Source: Conyzicola nivalis (GTDB lineage: Bacteria > Actinomycetota > Actinomycetes > Actinomycetales > Microbacteriaceae). Taken from it: DNA of 64,000 nucleotides. Shown one piece after another: positions 41,846 through 50,025 of the stretch. Location of the stretch: contig NZ_BMGB01000001.1 of NCBI RefSeq assembly GCF_014639655.1, forward strand, positions 1,132,882-1,196,881, read 5' to 3'. A program made the translations under genes and the position numbers. Numbering within the stretch: position 1 is the first letter of the stretch; every line of letters starts with the position of its first letter. Below the pieces are notes generated by a model, which was not told the DNA's origin, did not search any database, and saw only the letters and a list, made by a program, of their open reading frames with translations.

Positions 41846-42913
41846 GTGAAGCTGTTCTTCGACTGTAGGGCCGTGCGCTGGGGAACCCACGACGGCATCA
41901 GCCGCTACTCGGCCAACCTGGTGCGCGAACTGGCCAAACTCACGCCCGTGACGATGATCATCAACGACGAACGCCAGCTCGAGATGCTGCCCGACCTGCC
42001 GTGGATCAAGGCACCGGCGATGACGAGTCCCAAGGACTCCCTCATGTCGCGCTACCTCAATCCGTTGCATCCGGATGTCGTCTTCTCCCCCATGCAGACC
42101 ATGGGGTCCCTGGGGCGCAACTACAAGCTCGTGCTCACGGTGCACGACCTCATCTACTACACGCACCGCACGCCTCCGCGTAACCTGCCGCAGGCGGTCC
42201 GGGTGCTCTGGCGCCTCTACCACCTCGTCTGGTGGCCGCAGCGGATGCTGCTCAACCGGGCCGACGCCGTCGCGGCGGTCTCGCGCACCACGATGGACCT
42301 CATCACGCGCAAGAAGCTCACCACCAAACCGCTCATCCTCGCGCCGAACGCGAGTTCGCTCGCCGCCGCCTCGGGCGAGCCCGCCGCGACCCGGCCGCGC
42401 GACAAGAGCCTCGTCTACATGGGCTCGTTCATGCCGTACAAGAACGTCGAGACGCTCGTGACGGCCATGAACGACCTGCCCGACTACACGCTGCACCTGA
42501 TGAGCCCGATGTCGGCCGAGACGCAGCAACGCCTCCGTGCGCTCAACACCGCGGACAACCTGGTCGTGCACGACGGCGCGACCGACGCCGAGTACGTCGA
42601 GCTGCTGCAGCGGTCGACGGCCCTCGTCAGCGCGTCGCTCGACGAGGGATTCGGCATCCCGCTCGTCGAGGCGATGGCGTTCGGTGTGCCCGTCGTCGTC
42701 TCCGACATCACGATCTTCCACGAGATCGCCGGGGACGCCGGTCTCTTTTTCACGCCGACGGATGCCGCGGCTTTCGTCACAGCGGTCGAATCCCTCGAGG
42801 CGCCGGGCGCGTGGGCGGCACGGTCCGAGGCGAGTGTCGCCCAGGCGGCCACCTGGAGCTGGGAGAACTCGGCCGCCCAGCTGTGGGCCGGGCTCCAGGC
42901 GGTGAACGCCTGA
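41846..42913 (+). CDS. Glycosyltransferase family 4 protein
   Basis: A 355-residue GT-B enzyme. The N-terminal acceptor domain begins LFFDCRAVRWGTHDGISRYSANLV, with VLTVHDLIYYTHR in the middle. The C-terminal donor domain has YMGSFMPYKNVETLV and the EX7E motif Glu267...Glu275 (DEGFGIPLVEAMAFGVPVV), with ITIFHEIAGDAGLFF. Sugar and acceptor unknown; envelope polysaccharide or glycolipid synthesis is likely. GTG start at 41846 with a GC-rich leader; TAGCGT (about 41792) may be the -10 of a leadered promoter. The next gene begins one base after its stop. Confidence 0.88.
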   Translation: MKLFFDCRAVRWGTHDGISRYSANLVRELAKLTPVTMIINDERQLEMLPDLPWIKAPAMTSPKDSLMSRYLNPLHPDVVFSPMQTMGSLGRNYKLVLTVHDLIYYTHRTPPRNLPQAVRVLWRLYHLVWWPQRMLLNRADAVAAVSRTTMDLITRKKLTTKPLILAPNASSLAAASGEPAATRPRDKSLVYMGSFMPYKNVETLVTAMNDLPDYTLHLMSPMSAETQQRLRALNTADNLVVHDGATDAEYVELLQRSTALVSASLDEGFGIPLVEAMAFGVPVVVSDITIFHEIAGDAGLFFTPTDAAAFVTAVESLEAPGAWAARSEASVAQAATWSWENSAAQLWAGLQAVNA

Positions 42914-42914
42914 C

Positions 42915-43769
42915 ATGCGGCGGGGGCTCTTCGGCGCACGCCAGGCGCCGGGCGAACCGGAAGCCGGGCCGGCCGAGTCGATAGCGGCCCGCGCCCGCGC
43001 CGCCCAGGCCCGCGAGTCGGCCGAGACCCGGCGCACCGCCAAACGCTCGGGCGAGGCGGCCCGGCTCGCCCTGATCCGCACGGTCGAGCAGAACGAACGC
43101 GAGCTCGAACTGGCGCTCGACACCGTCGTGCGGTTCGAGCCGACCACGCTGGGCTTCCTCGCCACCGAGATCGACTCGGCCGACCCGATCACGCAGTGGT
43201 CGACGCTCGGCCGCTCCCCTGTGCCCGACGCCGGCCTGCCCGGCTGGCTGCGCGACCGCTGCCTCACGGCCAACTCGGAGAGCGTGGTGCTCGACTGGCT
43301 GACCTTCCGGGCCGTCTTCCGCGCACACAAGGAGTTCTCGGCGCGCGGCACCGACGACCCGCTGCCCCAGATCTACGAGGCGCTGTCGTTGCAGCCCGGT
43401 GAGAGCCTCGCCGTCGAGGGCGTGCTGACGGCCGGCCGGCGGGAGTGCGACCGGATCCTGCGGGTGGCGCTCGCGCTGCGTACCGCCCAGCGCGCTGCGG
43501 TGGCCCGCGACATCCGCTCGCTCACCGGGTACGCGGCGGCGGACGCCTGGCACGCGTTCGACCGCGCGAACCGGTTCGTGACGGCCCAGCTCGCGGAGTG
43601 GCTCGTGGCGGAGGACCCGGCCGACGGGGAGGTCGCGGCGCAGGTCGCGGCCGGCCGGTTCTCGACCGACGAATTCACCGCGACCGGACGCAGCACCGGC
43701 ATCGCCCCGTACGACATCGACGAGGCGGCCTTCGCCGCCGACCTGCGGCGCACCACGCCGAGCACCTAG
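42915..43769 (+). CDS. Uncharacterised protein coupled to a glycosyltransferase
   Basis: I do not recognise this 284-residue protein. Residues 1-60 are basic and Ala/Arg-rich, predicted helical or disordered (ARARAAQARESAETRRTAKR). The rest is soluble and mostly helical, without membrane segments, signal peptide or Cys residues near each other. Its start is one base after the GT4 stop codon, so it is co-translated with it. A GC-rich inverted repeat (43769-43798) lies between its end and the convergent azoreductase. Confidence 0.6.
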   Translation: MRRGLFGARQAPGEPEAGPAESIAARARAAQARESAETRRTAKRSGEAARLALIRTVEQNERELELALDTVVRFEPTTLGFLATEIDSADPITQWSTLGRSPVPDAGLPGWLRDRCLTANSESVVLDWLTFRAVFRAHKEFSARGTDDPLPQIYEALSLQPGESLAVEGVLTAGRRECDRILRVALALRTAQRAAVARDIRSLTGYAAADAWHAFDRANRFVTAQLAEWLVAEDPADGEVAAQVAAGRFSTDEFTATGRSTGIAPYDIDEAAFAADLRRTTPST

Positions 43770-43798
43770 CGCCGCGGATCGCGGCTTCGTGGCGGCGC
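43769..43798. terminator. Candidate bidirectional terminator hairpin
   Basis: GCGCCGC (43769-43775) can pair with GCGGCGC (43792-43798) between convergent genes. There is no U-tract on either side, so the call is weak. Confidence 0.35.
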
Positions 43799-44449
43799 CT
43801 ACTCCAGCCGGGTCATCCCTCCGAGGCGCGACCCGGCGGAGGCCGCTTCCTCGTGGGCGAGTGCGAGCTCTTCGCGCCCGCGCTCGATCTGGTCGGCGAG
43901 TTCGGGCACAGCCTCGGCGAGCGTGAGACTCGTCGAGACGAGCGTGACCGGCATGCCGAGCGACGTTCCGAGAATCAGCTGCAGCGCGGGCACCGCGTGG
44001 TCCCAACCCGCCGTGGGCGAACCCTCGTCGTAGGAGACCCCGCGGCTGGAGATGATCACCGCCGGCCTGCCCGCCATCGGCTGCTTGTCGCCGGCTGTGA
44101 TGCCCGGCACGTGGATGTGGTCGATCCAGGCCTTAAGCGTCGACGGCATCGAGTAGTTGTAGAGCGGCGCGCCGACGAGGACGACGTCCGCGGTCAGGAG
44201 CTCCTCGATGAGCGCTGCCTGCAATGCGACCGCCTCGGCGGGCGGGTTCGACCCCTCCGGCCTGGCGTGTTCCGGCCAGTGCAGCGAGGAGTCCGCCAGG
44301 TGCGGGAGCGGCGCCCGGTGCAGGTCGCGGTGGGTCACGGTGTTCTGCGGGTCGGCCTCGAGCCACGCGTCGACGAAGGTCTGCCCGATCGCGCGCGACC
44401 GTGAGGTGTCGAGGTCGGCCGAGGAATCGAGGTGCAGGAGGTGCGGCAT
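43799..44449 (-). CDS. azoR: FMN-dependent NADH-azoreductase (AzoR/AcpD-like)
   Basis: A 216-residue flavodoxin-fold oxidoreductase. It begins LLHLDSSADLDTSRSRAIGQTFVDAW, and contains ADVVLVGAPLYNYSMPSTLKAWIDHI, the FMN-binding block of AzoR, and VIISSRGVSYDEGSP. Expected to reduce azo compounds or quinones with NADH. It lies ten bases after the MFS gene at the end of the large catabolic operon, but a TAGCGT box whose TAG is the MFS stop codon stands seven bases before its ATG, so it may also be transcribed alone. Confidence 0.88.
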   Translation of the reverse strand: MPHLLHLDSSADLDTSRSRAIGQTFVDAWLEADPQNTVTHRDLHRAPLPHLADSSLHWPEHARPEGSNPPAEAVALQAALIEELLTADVVLVGAPLYNYSMPSTLKAWIDHIHVPGITAGDKQPMAGRPAVIISSRGVSYDEGSPTAGWDHAVPALQLILGTSLGMPVTLVSTSLTLAEAVPELADQIERGREELALAHEEAASAGSRLGGMTRLE

Positions 44450-44456
44450 GCGGTCA

Positions 44457-44462
44457 ACGCTA
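44457..44462 (-). promoter_or_regulatory. -10 box that overlaps the MFS stop codon
   Basis: On the minus strand TAGCGT begins with the TAG stop of the MFS gene and lies seven bases before the azoR ATG, the same arrangement as TetR/SDR at 34928. Confidence 0.45.
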
Positions 44463-45689
44463 GCCGCTGACGAGGATGGCCTCGCGCCGTGACCCGATCG
44501 ACACCCGCACGATGAGCAGGTTGGCGACCACGAGCACCACCGCGATGACCGCGACGGCCGGCCAGACTCCCGCGGCGTCGAACACCCCGAAGACGAGCAG
44601 TGGACCGACCACGGCGCCGACGTCGCCCGCGGTTCTCGTCACCCCGACCACGACCCCGCTCAGCCCGGCCGGCACGCGCTCGCTCATGATCACCGAGGGC
44701 ACGACACCCGCGACGCTCGACGCGAGTCCGTAGACGACGATGGCGGCGGCGAAGAACCACGGCCCCTCGGCCACCGCGAACAGCAGGAGAGCCAGTGCCG
44801 CCGCGACCGTGGCGGGGACGAGCACCGAGACACGGCGACCACGGTCGATAACGGCGCCGACGAGGGGCATCGCGGCGAGCGATGCCAGGGTCGCGGCCGC
44901 CAGCGCGACCCCGAGGGTGAGCGGGGTGAGACCGCCCTGCTCGTAGGCGAGCAACGGCACGAGTCCCTGCTCGCCGCCGAACCGGGCGAAGAACGCCGCG
45001 AACGAGCCGAGCGCGAGGGCGACGACCACGACGCCGAGACCCGACGAGGCGACCCGGTCGACCGCGGGCCGTGCGCCACGGTCGCCGGCTCGCAACGGTT
45101 GCCAGTAGTGCCGGGCCGGGCGAGCCGCGTCCCAGGCGAGACAGGCCGCGAGAGGCACGCTGGCGACGACGAATGCCACCTCGAGCGGGAACCAGGTGAG
45201 CGCGAGCCCGCCGACGAACGCGCCGAGCGCTCCGGCCGACATCTGCACGGCGGTCGCCGTTGCCATGACGCGCCCTCGCCGGTCGGCGGGAGCCCCGGCC
45301 ACGAGCACCGCGAAGCCGATCGTCACCGCTGCGCCGCCCAGTATGCCCGCGGCGACCCTGGCCGCGATCAGCGTGCCGGTATCCGTACTGAATCCCGTCG
45401 CGGCGGTCACGACGATCAACGACAGGCACACCGCCCGCAGGTACGGCCGCGGACGCCACCAGCGCAGGGCGAGACCGGCGGGGATGTTCGCGATCACCCG
45501 CCCGACCCCGAACGCCGCGACGATGACACCGAGCATGGCCGCGGTCACGCCGAAGCGGTCGACGTACAGCGGGAGCGCCGGCACGATCGTGCCCCACGTC
45601 ATCTGCGTCGAGCCGATGAGACAGCAGAGCAGGATCGTCTGTTCCCACTGCGACGACGCGGATCGCGAGCGCGCGGCCCGCCGGCTCAC
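44460..45689 (-). CDS. MFS transporter in the catabolic operon
   Basis: A 409-residue 12-helix MFS protein. Early region MTWGTIVPALPLYVDRFGVTA, then VGRVIANIPAGLALRWWRPRPYL in the motif-A position, and RVAAGILGGAAVTIGFAVLVAGAPADRRGRVMA later. It resembles DHA1-type drug or sugar efflux proteins. The GTG start at 45689 overlaps the stop of the upstream monooxygenase (GTGA). In this operon it could import a second substrate or export a product or a toxic intermediate. Confidence 0.83.
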   Translation of the reverse strand: MSRRAARSRSASSQWEQTILLCCLIGSTQMTWGTIVPALPLYVDRFGVTAAMLGVIVAAFGVGRVIANIPAGLALRWWRPRPYLRAVCLSLIVVTAATGFSTDTGTLIAARVAAGILGGAAVTIGFAVLVAGAPADRRGRVMATATAVQMSAGALGAFVGGLALTWFPLEVAFVVASVPLAACLAWDAARPARHYWQPLRAGDRGARPAVDRVASSGLGVVVVALALGSFAAFFARFGGEQGLVPLLAYEQGGLTPLTLGVALAAATLASLAAMPLVGAVIDRGRRVSVLVPATVAAALALLLFAVAEGPWFFAAAIVVYGLASSVAGVVPSVIMSERVPAGLSGVVVGVTRTAGDVGAVVGPLLVFGVFDAAGVWPAVAVIAVVLVVANLLIVRVSIGSRREAILVSG

Positions 45690-47041
45690 GACGCGAGGTT
45701 CTCGCGGAGGGTGCGGCCGGGGTAGGCCGCACCCATGGTGCCCCTGCGCCGCAGCTCGGGCACGAGCAGTTCGATGATGTCGACGTACGAACTCGGCATG
45801 CTCAGCGGGTTGCCGATCATGTACCCGCCGCGGGAGCCGGTGGCCGCGAAGTTCTCCTCGAGCTGGTCGGCCAGCTGCGCGGCGGTGCCCGACATCGTCG
45901 TGTCGAAACCCACCGCGTGCTTCCAACCGCGCTCGAAGAACTCGTCGCGGCTCATGTCGTGGTCGGCGCCCAGTTCGGCGACCAGCTGGCCGACGAGTCC
46001 CGAAGGCGACGCACCGGTCGCCACGATCGTCTCGTTAAGCTCGCCGAGGTTGACGGTCGATCCCACGGTGGAGAAGTCGTAGCCCGAGTTGTACGACAGG
46101 TAGGCGCCCACCGCTTCGTCGCCCCAGTAGGCGAGCATCTCGTTCTTGCGCGCGGCCGCCTCCTCCTCGGTGCGCCCGATCACGAGCTGGGTGGCCCAGA
46201 GGATGCCGACAGCCGAAGGGTCGCGGCCGTTCGCGGCGAGTTCGGCGTCGAGCATGCTGCGGTGACGCGTCTGCGAGGCGAGGTTTCCGCCGAAGCCGAA
46301 GATGAGATCGGCGAACTTGGCGCTCGTCGCGATGCCGCGCGGCGAGTTGCCGGCCTGCACGAGCACCGGGTGGCCCTGGGGGCTCGGCACGCTCGTCAGC
46401 GGTCCCTTCACGTCGAAGAACGCGCCGTGGTGGTCGATCGCGTGCACCTTGGCCGGGTCGGCGAACCGTCCCGTCTCGCGGTCCATCACGATCGCGTCGG
46501 GCTCGACGGAGTTCCACAGCCGCTGGCAGACGTCGATGAACTCGTCCATGCGCTCGTAGCGCTGGCCGTGCTCGGGCAGCGAGTCGTAACCGTAGTTCGC
46601 AGCATCCGACACTCTCGTCGACGCGACGACGTTGAAGGCGATGCGTCCGCCGGTGACGTGGTCGAGGGAGTTGAGCAGGCGCGCCACGTAGAACGGGTGC
46701 ATAAACGTCGACGAGTAGGTGAGCCCGAAACCGATGTGCTCGGTGACGGCCGACATGGCCGCGATGAACGGGCTCATGTCGTGGCGGGGCCACTGCACGC
46801 CCCACTCGACGGCGGCGTCGGTGGATCCGCGCCAGGTGTCGGGCAGGCCGGTGCCGTCGCCGAAGAAGAGCATGTCGATTCCGCCGCGTTCGGCGGTGAT
46901 CGCGAGCTCCTGGAACATGCGCACGTCGGGGAACGTGCGGCCGGCCCACGAACCGGGTCGGGCCCAGCGGCCCTCGGTGTGGGTGAACGACAGGTCGAAC
47001 GCGAGGTGCATGTGCGTCGGGTCGGCGTCGGGGTGGTTCAT
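45686..47041 (-). CDS. NtaA/DmoA-family FMN-dependent monooxygenase
   Basis: A 451-residue luciferase-like monooxygenase of the NtaA/SnaA/DszA/DmoA class. Marks: LAFDLSFTHTEGRWARPGSWAG (in pieces), MLFFGDGTGLPDTW, EHIGFGLTYSSTFMHPFYVARLLNSLDHVTGGRIAFNVV (in pieces), HGQRYERMDEFIDVCQRLW, and PVLVQAGNSPRGIATSAKFADLIF. These two-component enzymes use FMNH2 from a separate reductase to oxygenate sulfides, aminopolycarboxylates or heterocycles. Two reductase genes lie at the head of the same operon. ATG at 47041 overlaps the hydrolase stop by ATGA; the MFS start overlaps its own stop. Confidence 0.88.
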   Translation of the reverse strand: MNHPDADPTHMHLAFDLSFTHTEGRWARPGSWAGRTFPDVRMFQELAITAERGGIDMLFFGDGTGLPDTWRGSTDAAVEWGVQWPRHDMSPFIAAMSAVTEHIGFGLTYSSTFMHPFYVARLLNSLDHVTGGRIAFNVVASTRVSDAANYGYDSLPEHGQRYERMDEFIDVCQRLWNSVEPDAIVMDRETGRFADPAKVHAIDHHGAFFDVKGPLTSVPSPQGHPVLVQAGNSPRGIATSAKFADLIFGFGGNLASQTRHRSMLDAELAANGRDPSAVGILWATQLVIGRTEEEAAARKNEMLAYWGDEAVGAYLSYNSGYDFSTVGSTVNLGELNETIVATGASPSGLVGQLVAELGADHDMSRDEFFERGWKHAVGFDTTMSGTAAQLADQLEENFAATGSRGGYMIGNPLSMPSSYVDIIELLVPELRRRGTMGAAYPGRTLRENLAS

Positions 47042-47733
47042 GCGTGCACGGGCTTTCCGGTGATGGCGGTTCGCGCTGCCGCGGAGGCGGGGGCGGATGT
47101 CGCGAAGAGGGTTTCGAGGTCGGTGCTCGTGATGATCTGGCCGACGTTGAGGGCGAGCTGTTCGAGCGCGTTGGCGTTGATGCGCACGTCGTAGGCGGCC
47201 GTGGCGTCCGACGGGATGACGACCGGGAAGTCGAGCTGCATGGCGTCGGTCGCGGTCGCGGCGACACAGCACTCGCTGGTCAGGCCGGTGACCGCCACCC
47301 ATTCGATGCCCGCGTCGCGCAGCAACCCCTCGAGACCGGTCTCGAAGAACCCGCTGTAGACGCGCTTCACCACCCGGATCTCGCCCTCGGCCGGTTCGAG
47401 GCCGTACCACTCGGCACCCGGGGTACCCACGATGCACGGCTCCTCGGGAGACATGGCCGCGTCGAGCGCCGCACCCCGCAGCCAGCCGCTCGACCGCCAC
47501 ACGCGGTCGGGCTGCGAGCCGAGCTCGATCCAGACGACCGGGATCCCCTTCTCCCTGGCGGAGTCGACGAGACGGTCAATGGTGGCGAGGGCGTCGACGA
47601 TCGATGCGGATGCCGCCGCGTCGAGCCCGTAGTCGCCCAGGTAGGCGGGGTCGGCGAACGACCGCTGCACGTCGACGACGAGCAGCGCGCCGGGGAGGCT
47701 CCCGAGAGCCGCGAGATTCACCGCGCCGGTCAT
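47038..47733 (-). CDS. Isochorismatase-fold cysteine hydrolase, RutB-like
   Basis: A 231-residue hydrolase. ALLVVDVQRSFADPAYLG contains the catalytic Asp, the basic residue lies in VVKRVYSGFFETGLEGLLRDAGIEWVAVTGL (read in pieces), and TSECCVAATATDAMQLDF contains the nucleophilic Cys. The RYSGFF-type and T-x-x-CV motifs are those of RutB (ureidoacrylate amidohydrolase) and related amidohydrolases, such as N-carbamoylsarcosine amidase and nicotinamidase-like enzymes. The ATG at 47733 overlaps the stop of the RutA-like gene (ATGA). Together they suggest oxygenative ring opening followed by amide or carbamate cleavage. Confidence 0.85.
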   Translation of the reverse strand: MTGAVNLAALGSLPGALLVVDVQRSFADPAYLGDYGLDAAASASIVDALATIDRLVDSAREKGIPVVWIELGSQPDRVWRSSGWLRGAALDAAMSPEEPCIVGTPGAEWYGLEPAEGEIRVVKRVYSGFFETGLEGLLRDAGIEWVAVTGLTSECCVAATATDAMQLDFPVVIPSDATAAYDVRINANALEQLALNVGQIITSTDLETLFATSAPASAAARTAITGKPVHA

Positions 47734-48815
47734 GCCTGGGCCGACCATGCCTGTGCCGCCCGGTCCGCGTCTTGGGCGCGCAACACCGGAAGCACGCTCT
47801 CGCCGAAGGGCGGCAGGTCGTCGAGGTAGTCGGGGAAGATGATCATCAGCCCGTCGAGCTCGGCGCCCTCGACGACCGTGTTGATGTGGCCGACGATCGT
47901 GTCCGGCGACCCGAAGACGTAGGGGGTCTGGAACGCGTCGTGTCCCGTCGCCGACTCCGTCCACGAGCTGACGCGGTCGCGCGGCATGCCCCATGACACG
48001 CGCATGTTGGCGAGGGCCTCGCGGTCGACGCCGACACCGATCTCGTCGACCCGCTTCTCGGCGAGGGCGTCGGTCTCCGCCATCACGACGGTGAGCATGC
48101 CGTAGGTCTTCACCTCGCGGCCGAGCGCGGCCGCCCGTTCGTGCACGTCGCGCGACGAGTCGCGCAGCTCCTCCATGGTGGCGCCGGAGAGGAAGGCGCC
48201 GTTGCTGCGCCTGGCCTGGAAGTCGCGGCCGGCCGGCGAGTTGCCCGCGCTGATGATCGTGGGCGGCTTCACCGGGTGCGGACGGGACTCCGCGTCGGTG
48301 AGGGTGAAGAATTCGCCGTCCAGCGTCACGGAGTCCTCCGTCCACAGCCGGGTGACCGCCTCGGTCCACTCGTCGACCATGCGGTAGCGCGCCTCCTTCG
48401 ATAGCGTCGCGTCCCACTCCCCCATCTGCATGAACTCCTCGGCGTAGGCGCCCGACACGATGTTCATGCCGGCGCGGCCGCCCGAGATCTGGTCGATCGT
48501 GGTGAACATCTTCGCGGCGACCACCGGGTTGTGCACGTTGGCGTGCACGGTGGCCCAGATCTTGACGCGCGAGGTGGCCTCGGCGATGCCGGCCATCATG
48601 GTCATCGACTCGAGCGTGCGGCCCCAGTGGTCGGTGGAGCCGCCGAAGCCCTTCCACTTGCCCATCGACATCACGAAGTCCATCCCGGCGTCCTCCGCCA
48701 TGATGGCGGCCTTCTTGTTGTAGTCGTAGCTGCCGTCGGGGTGTGGAGCCGTCTCGGAGACGAGCCAGCCCCCGTTGGCTATCGGGAGGAAGATGCCGTA
48801 TTCGCGTTCAGACAT
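47730..48815 (-). CDS. RutA-like flavin-dependent monooxygenase (LLM class)
   Basis: A 361-residue luciferase-like monooxygenase. GIFLPIANGGWLVSETAPH, GFGGSTDHWGRTLESMTMMAG, TSRVKIWATVHANVHNPVVAAKM and DQISGGRAGMNIVSG closely follow the plan of E. coli RutA, the pyrimidine oxygenase that opens uracil between N3 and C4. SfnG-type sulfone monooxygenases are related but match less well in the FGG-x-T-x-x-W-x-x-x-LES stretch. FMNH2 would come from the operon reductases. Its stop overlaps the RutB-like start. The substrate may be a pyrimidine or another N-heterocycle; this is not settled by sequence. Confidence 0.85.
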   Translation of the reverse strand: MSEREYGIFLPIANGGWLVSETAPHPDGSYDYNKKAAIMAEDAGMDFVMSMGKWKGFGGSTDHWGRTLESMTMMAGIAEATSRVKIWATVHANVHNPVVAAKMFTTIDQISGGRAGMNIVSGAYAEEFMQMGEWDATLSKEARYRMVDEWTEAVTRLWTEDSVTLDGEFFTLTDAESRPHPVKPPTIISAGNSPAGRDFQARRSNGAFLSGATMEELRDSSRDVHERAAALGREVKTYGMLTVVMAETDALAEKRVDEIGVGVDREALANMRVSWGMPRDRVSSWTESATGHDAFQTPYVFGSPDTIVGHINTVVEGAELDGLMIIFPDYLDDLPPFGESVLPVLRAQDADRAAQAWSAQA

Positions 48816-48856
48816 GGTGCGTTCTTTCTGTGGCTGGGGTGGAGGGCGGTCGACGG

Positions 48857-49960
48857 TTACGGCGCGGGCCAGATGAGCGTCGTGCCGTCGTAGATGTTCT
48901 CGATGAAGCTGTTGTCGAAGTACGACTGCACGTCGGCGGGGGCCTTCGTGATCTGGTCGGTCTCGACCAGGAAGTCGCTGATCGCGTCGACGTTGGCGGT
49001 GTCGACGAGCCCGATCGGCCGGTCGTCCGGCTGGTTCTCGGTGATGATCTCCGACTCGGTCTCCCAGATCTTGATGTTGTGCGCCACGTCGTATCCCTCG
49101 CCCGACAGCACGGACGCGTACTCGACGCACTCGTCAATGTTCTCGTCGCAGTAGTCGATGGCGTGCAGGCTCGCCCGCATGAAGTCCTCGACGGCCGTGG
49201 GGTTGGCCTCGGCGAAAGCGGGATTGACCGCGACGGTTCCCAGCGAGCTCGGCACCCCGAAGTCGTACGGCCGCCACACGGTCACGTCGAAGTCCGCCGC
49301 CTCGAGCAGGTTGGGCTCGTTCGAGATGAAGCCGGTGAGCGAGTCGACCTGGCCGCGCGGCAGGATCGTGGGGTCGTAGCCCACCACCACCTGCTGGATC
49401 GAGGCCACGTCGACGCCGGCGTTAGTCAGCATCGCCTCGACGGCGGGCGGCATGTTGCCCTTCTGGCCGAGGATGGTGCCGTCGAGTTCGGTGAGGTCCT
49501 TCACGTCGGTGTTCGTCATCAGGATCTCGAGTCCCACGTTGGAGAGCGTCGAGATGCCGAGGATGTCGATGCCGTTGTCCTGGGCCTGGATGAGGTTCTG
49601 CTCGCCCACTCCCGTGAACGTGACCTGGCCGGAGGCGAGCAGCTGGGCGTTCTCGCCGGTGTCGCCGGTTCCCGGCTGGATGTCGACGTCGAGGCACAGC
49701 GCGTCGAAGTAGCCGAGTTCGTCGGCGGCGACGGTGTTCAGAATCGACGCGGACGCCTGATAGAAGTACCCGGTGAGGAAGTTGATCTTCCCCGCCGCCT
49801 TGTTGAGTTCGCAGCGTTCGGCCGAGATGGCGCTGCCCTCGGATGCCGCATCGGCCGAGGTATCGGACGGCGCGGATGCGGTGGGACTGCAGGCGGTGAG
49901 GCCGATCGCGACGGTGGCGATCACCGTCGCGGCGATGGCCAGTCTGGTGCGTGCGGGCAT
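48857..49960 (-). CDS. NMT1/THI5-like ABC substrate-binding lipoprotein
   Basis: A 367-residue receptor. Signal peptide with lipobox LTAC, Cys24. The mature part, after a short acidic linker, reads INFLTGYFYQASASILNTVAADELGYF, then GENAQLLASGQVTFTGVGEQNLIQAQ and SLTGFISNEPNLL, typical of the NMT1/THI5-like fold used by receptors for pyrimidines (ThiY), riboflavin (RibY), sulfonates and nitrate. Four Cys residues in the mature chain (near DALCLDVD and IDYCDENIDECVEYA) may form disulfides. AAGGAG stands seven bases before the ATG. With the permease and ATPase just upstream it forms a complete importer. Confidence 0.88.
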   Translation of the reverse strand: MPARTRLAIAATVIATVAIGLTACSPTASAPSDTSADAASEGSAISAERCELNKAAGKINFLTGYFYQASASILNTVAADELGYFDALCLDVDIQPGTGDTGENAQLLASGQVTFTGVGEQNLIQAQDNGIDILGISTLSNVGLEILMTNTDVKDLTELDGTILGQKGNMPPAVEAMLTNAGVDVASIQQVVVGYDPTILPRGQVDSLTGFISNEPNLLEAADFDVTVWRPYDFGVPSSLGTVAVNPAFAEANPTAVEDFMRASLHAIDYCDENIDECVEYASVLSGEGYDVAHNIKIWETESEIITENQPDDRPIGLVDTANVDAISDFLVETDQITKAPADVQSYFDNSFIENIYDGTTLIWPAP

Positions 49961-50025
49961 AGCTGTCTCCTTGAGATGGGGTTAAGGGTGCGAGCGGTGG
50001 TGCGGGTGGGAATGTGGGGCGCGCG

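Noticed and set aside
47038-48815. Complete rutABCDEFG operon for uracil
   Set aside because: RutC, RutD, RutE and RutG homologues are absent, and the importer is of the NMT1/THI5 ABC type, so the classic uracil pathway cannot be claimed.
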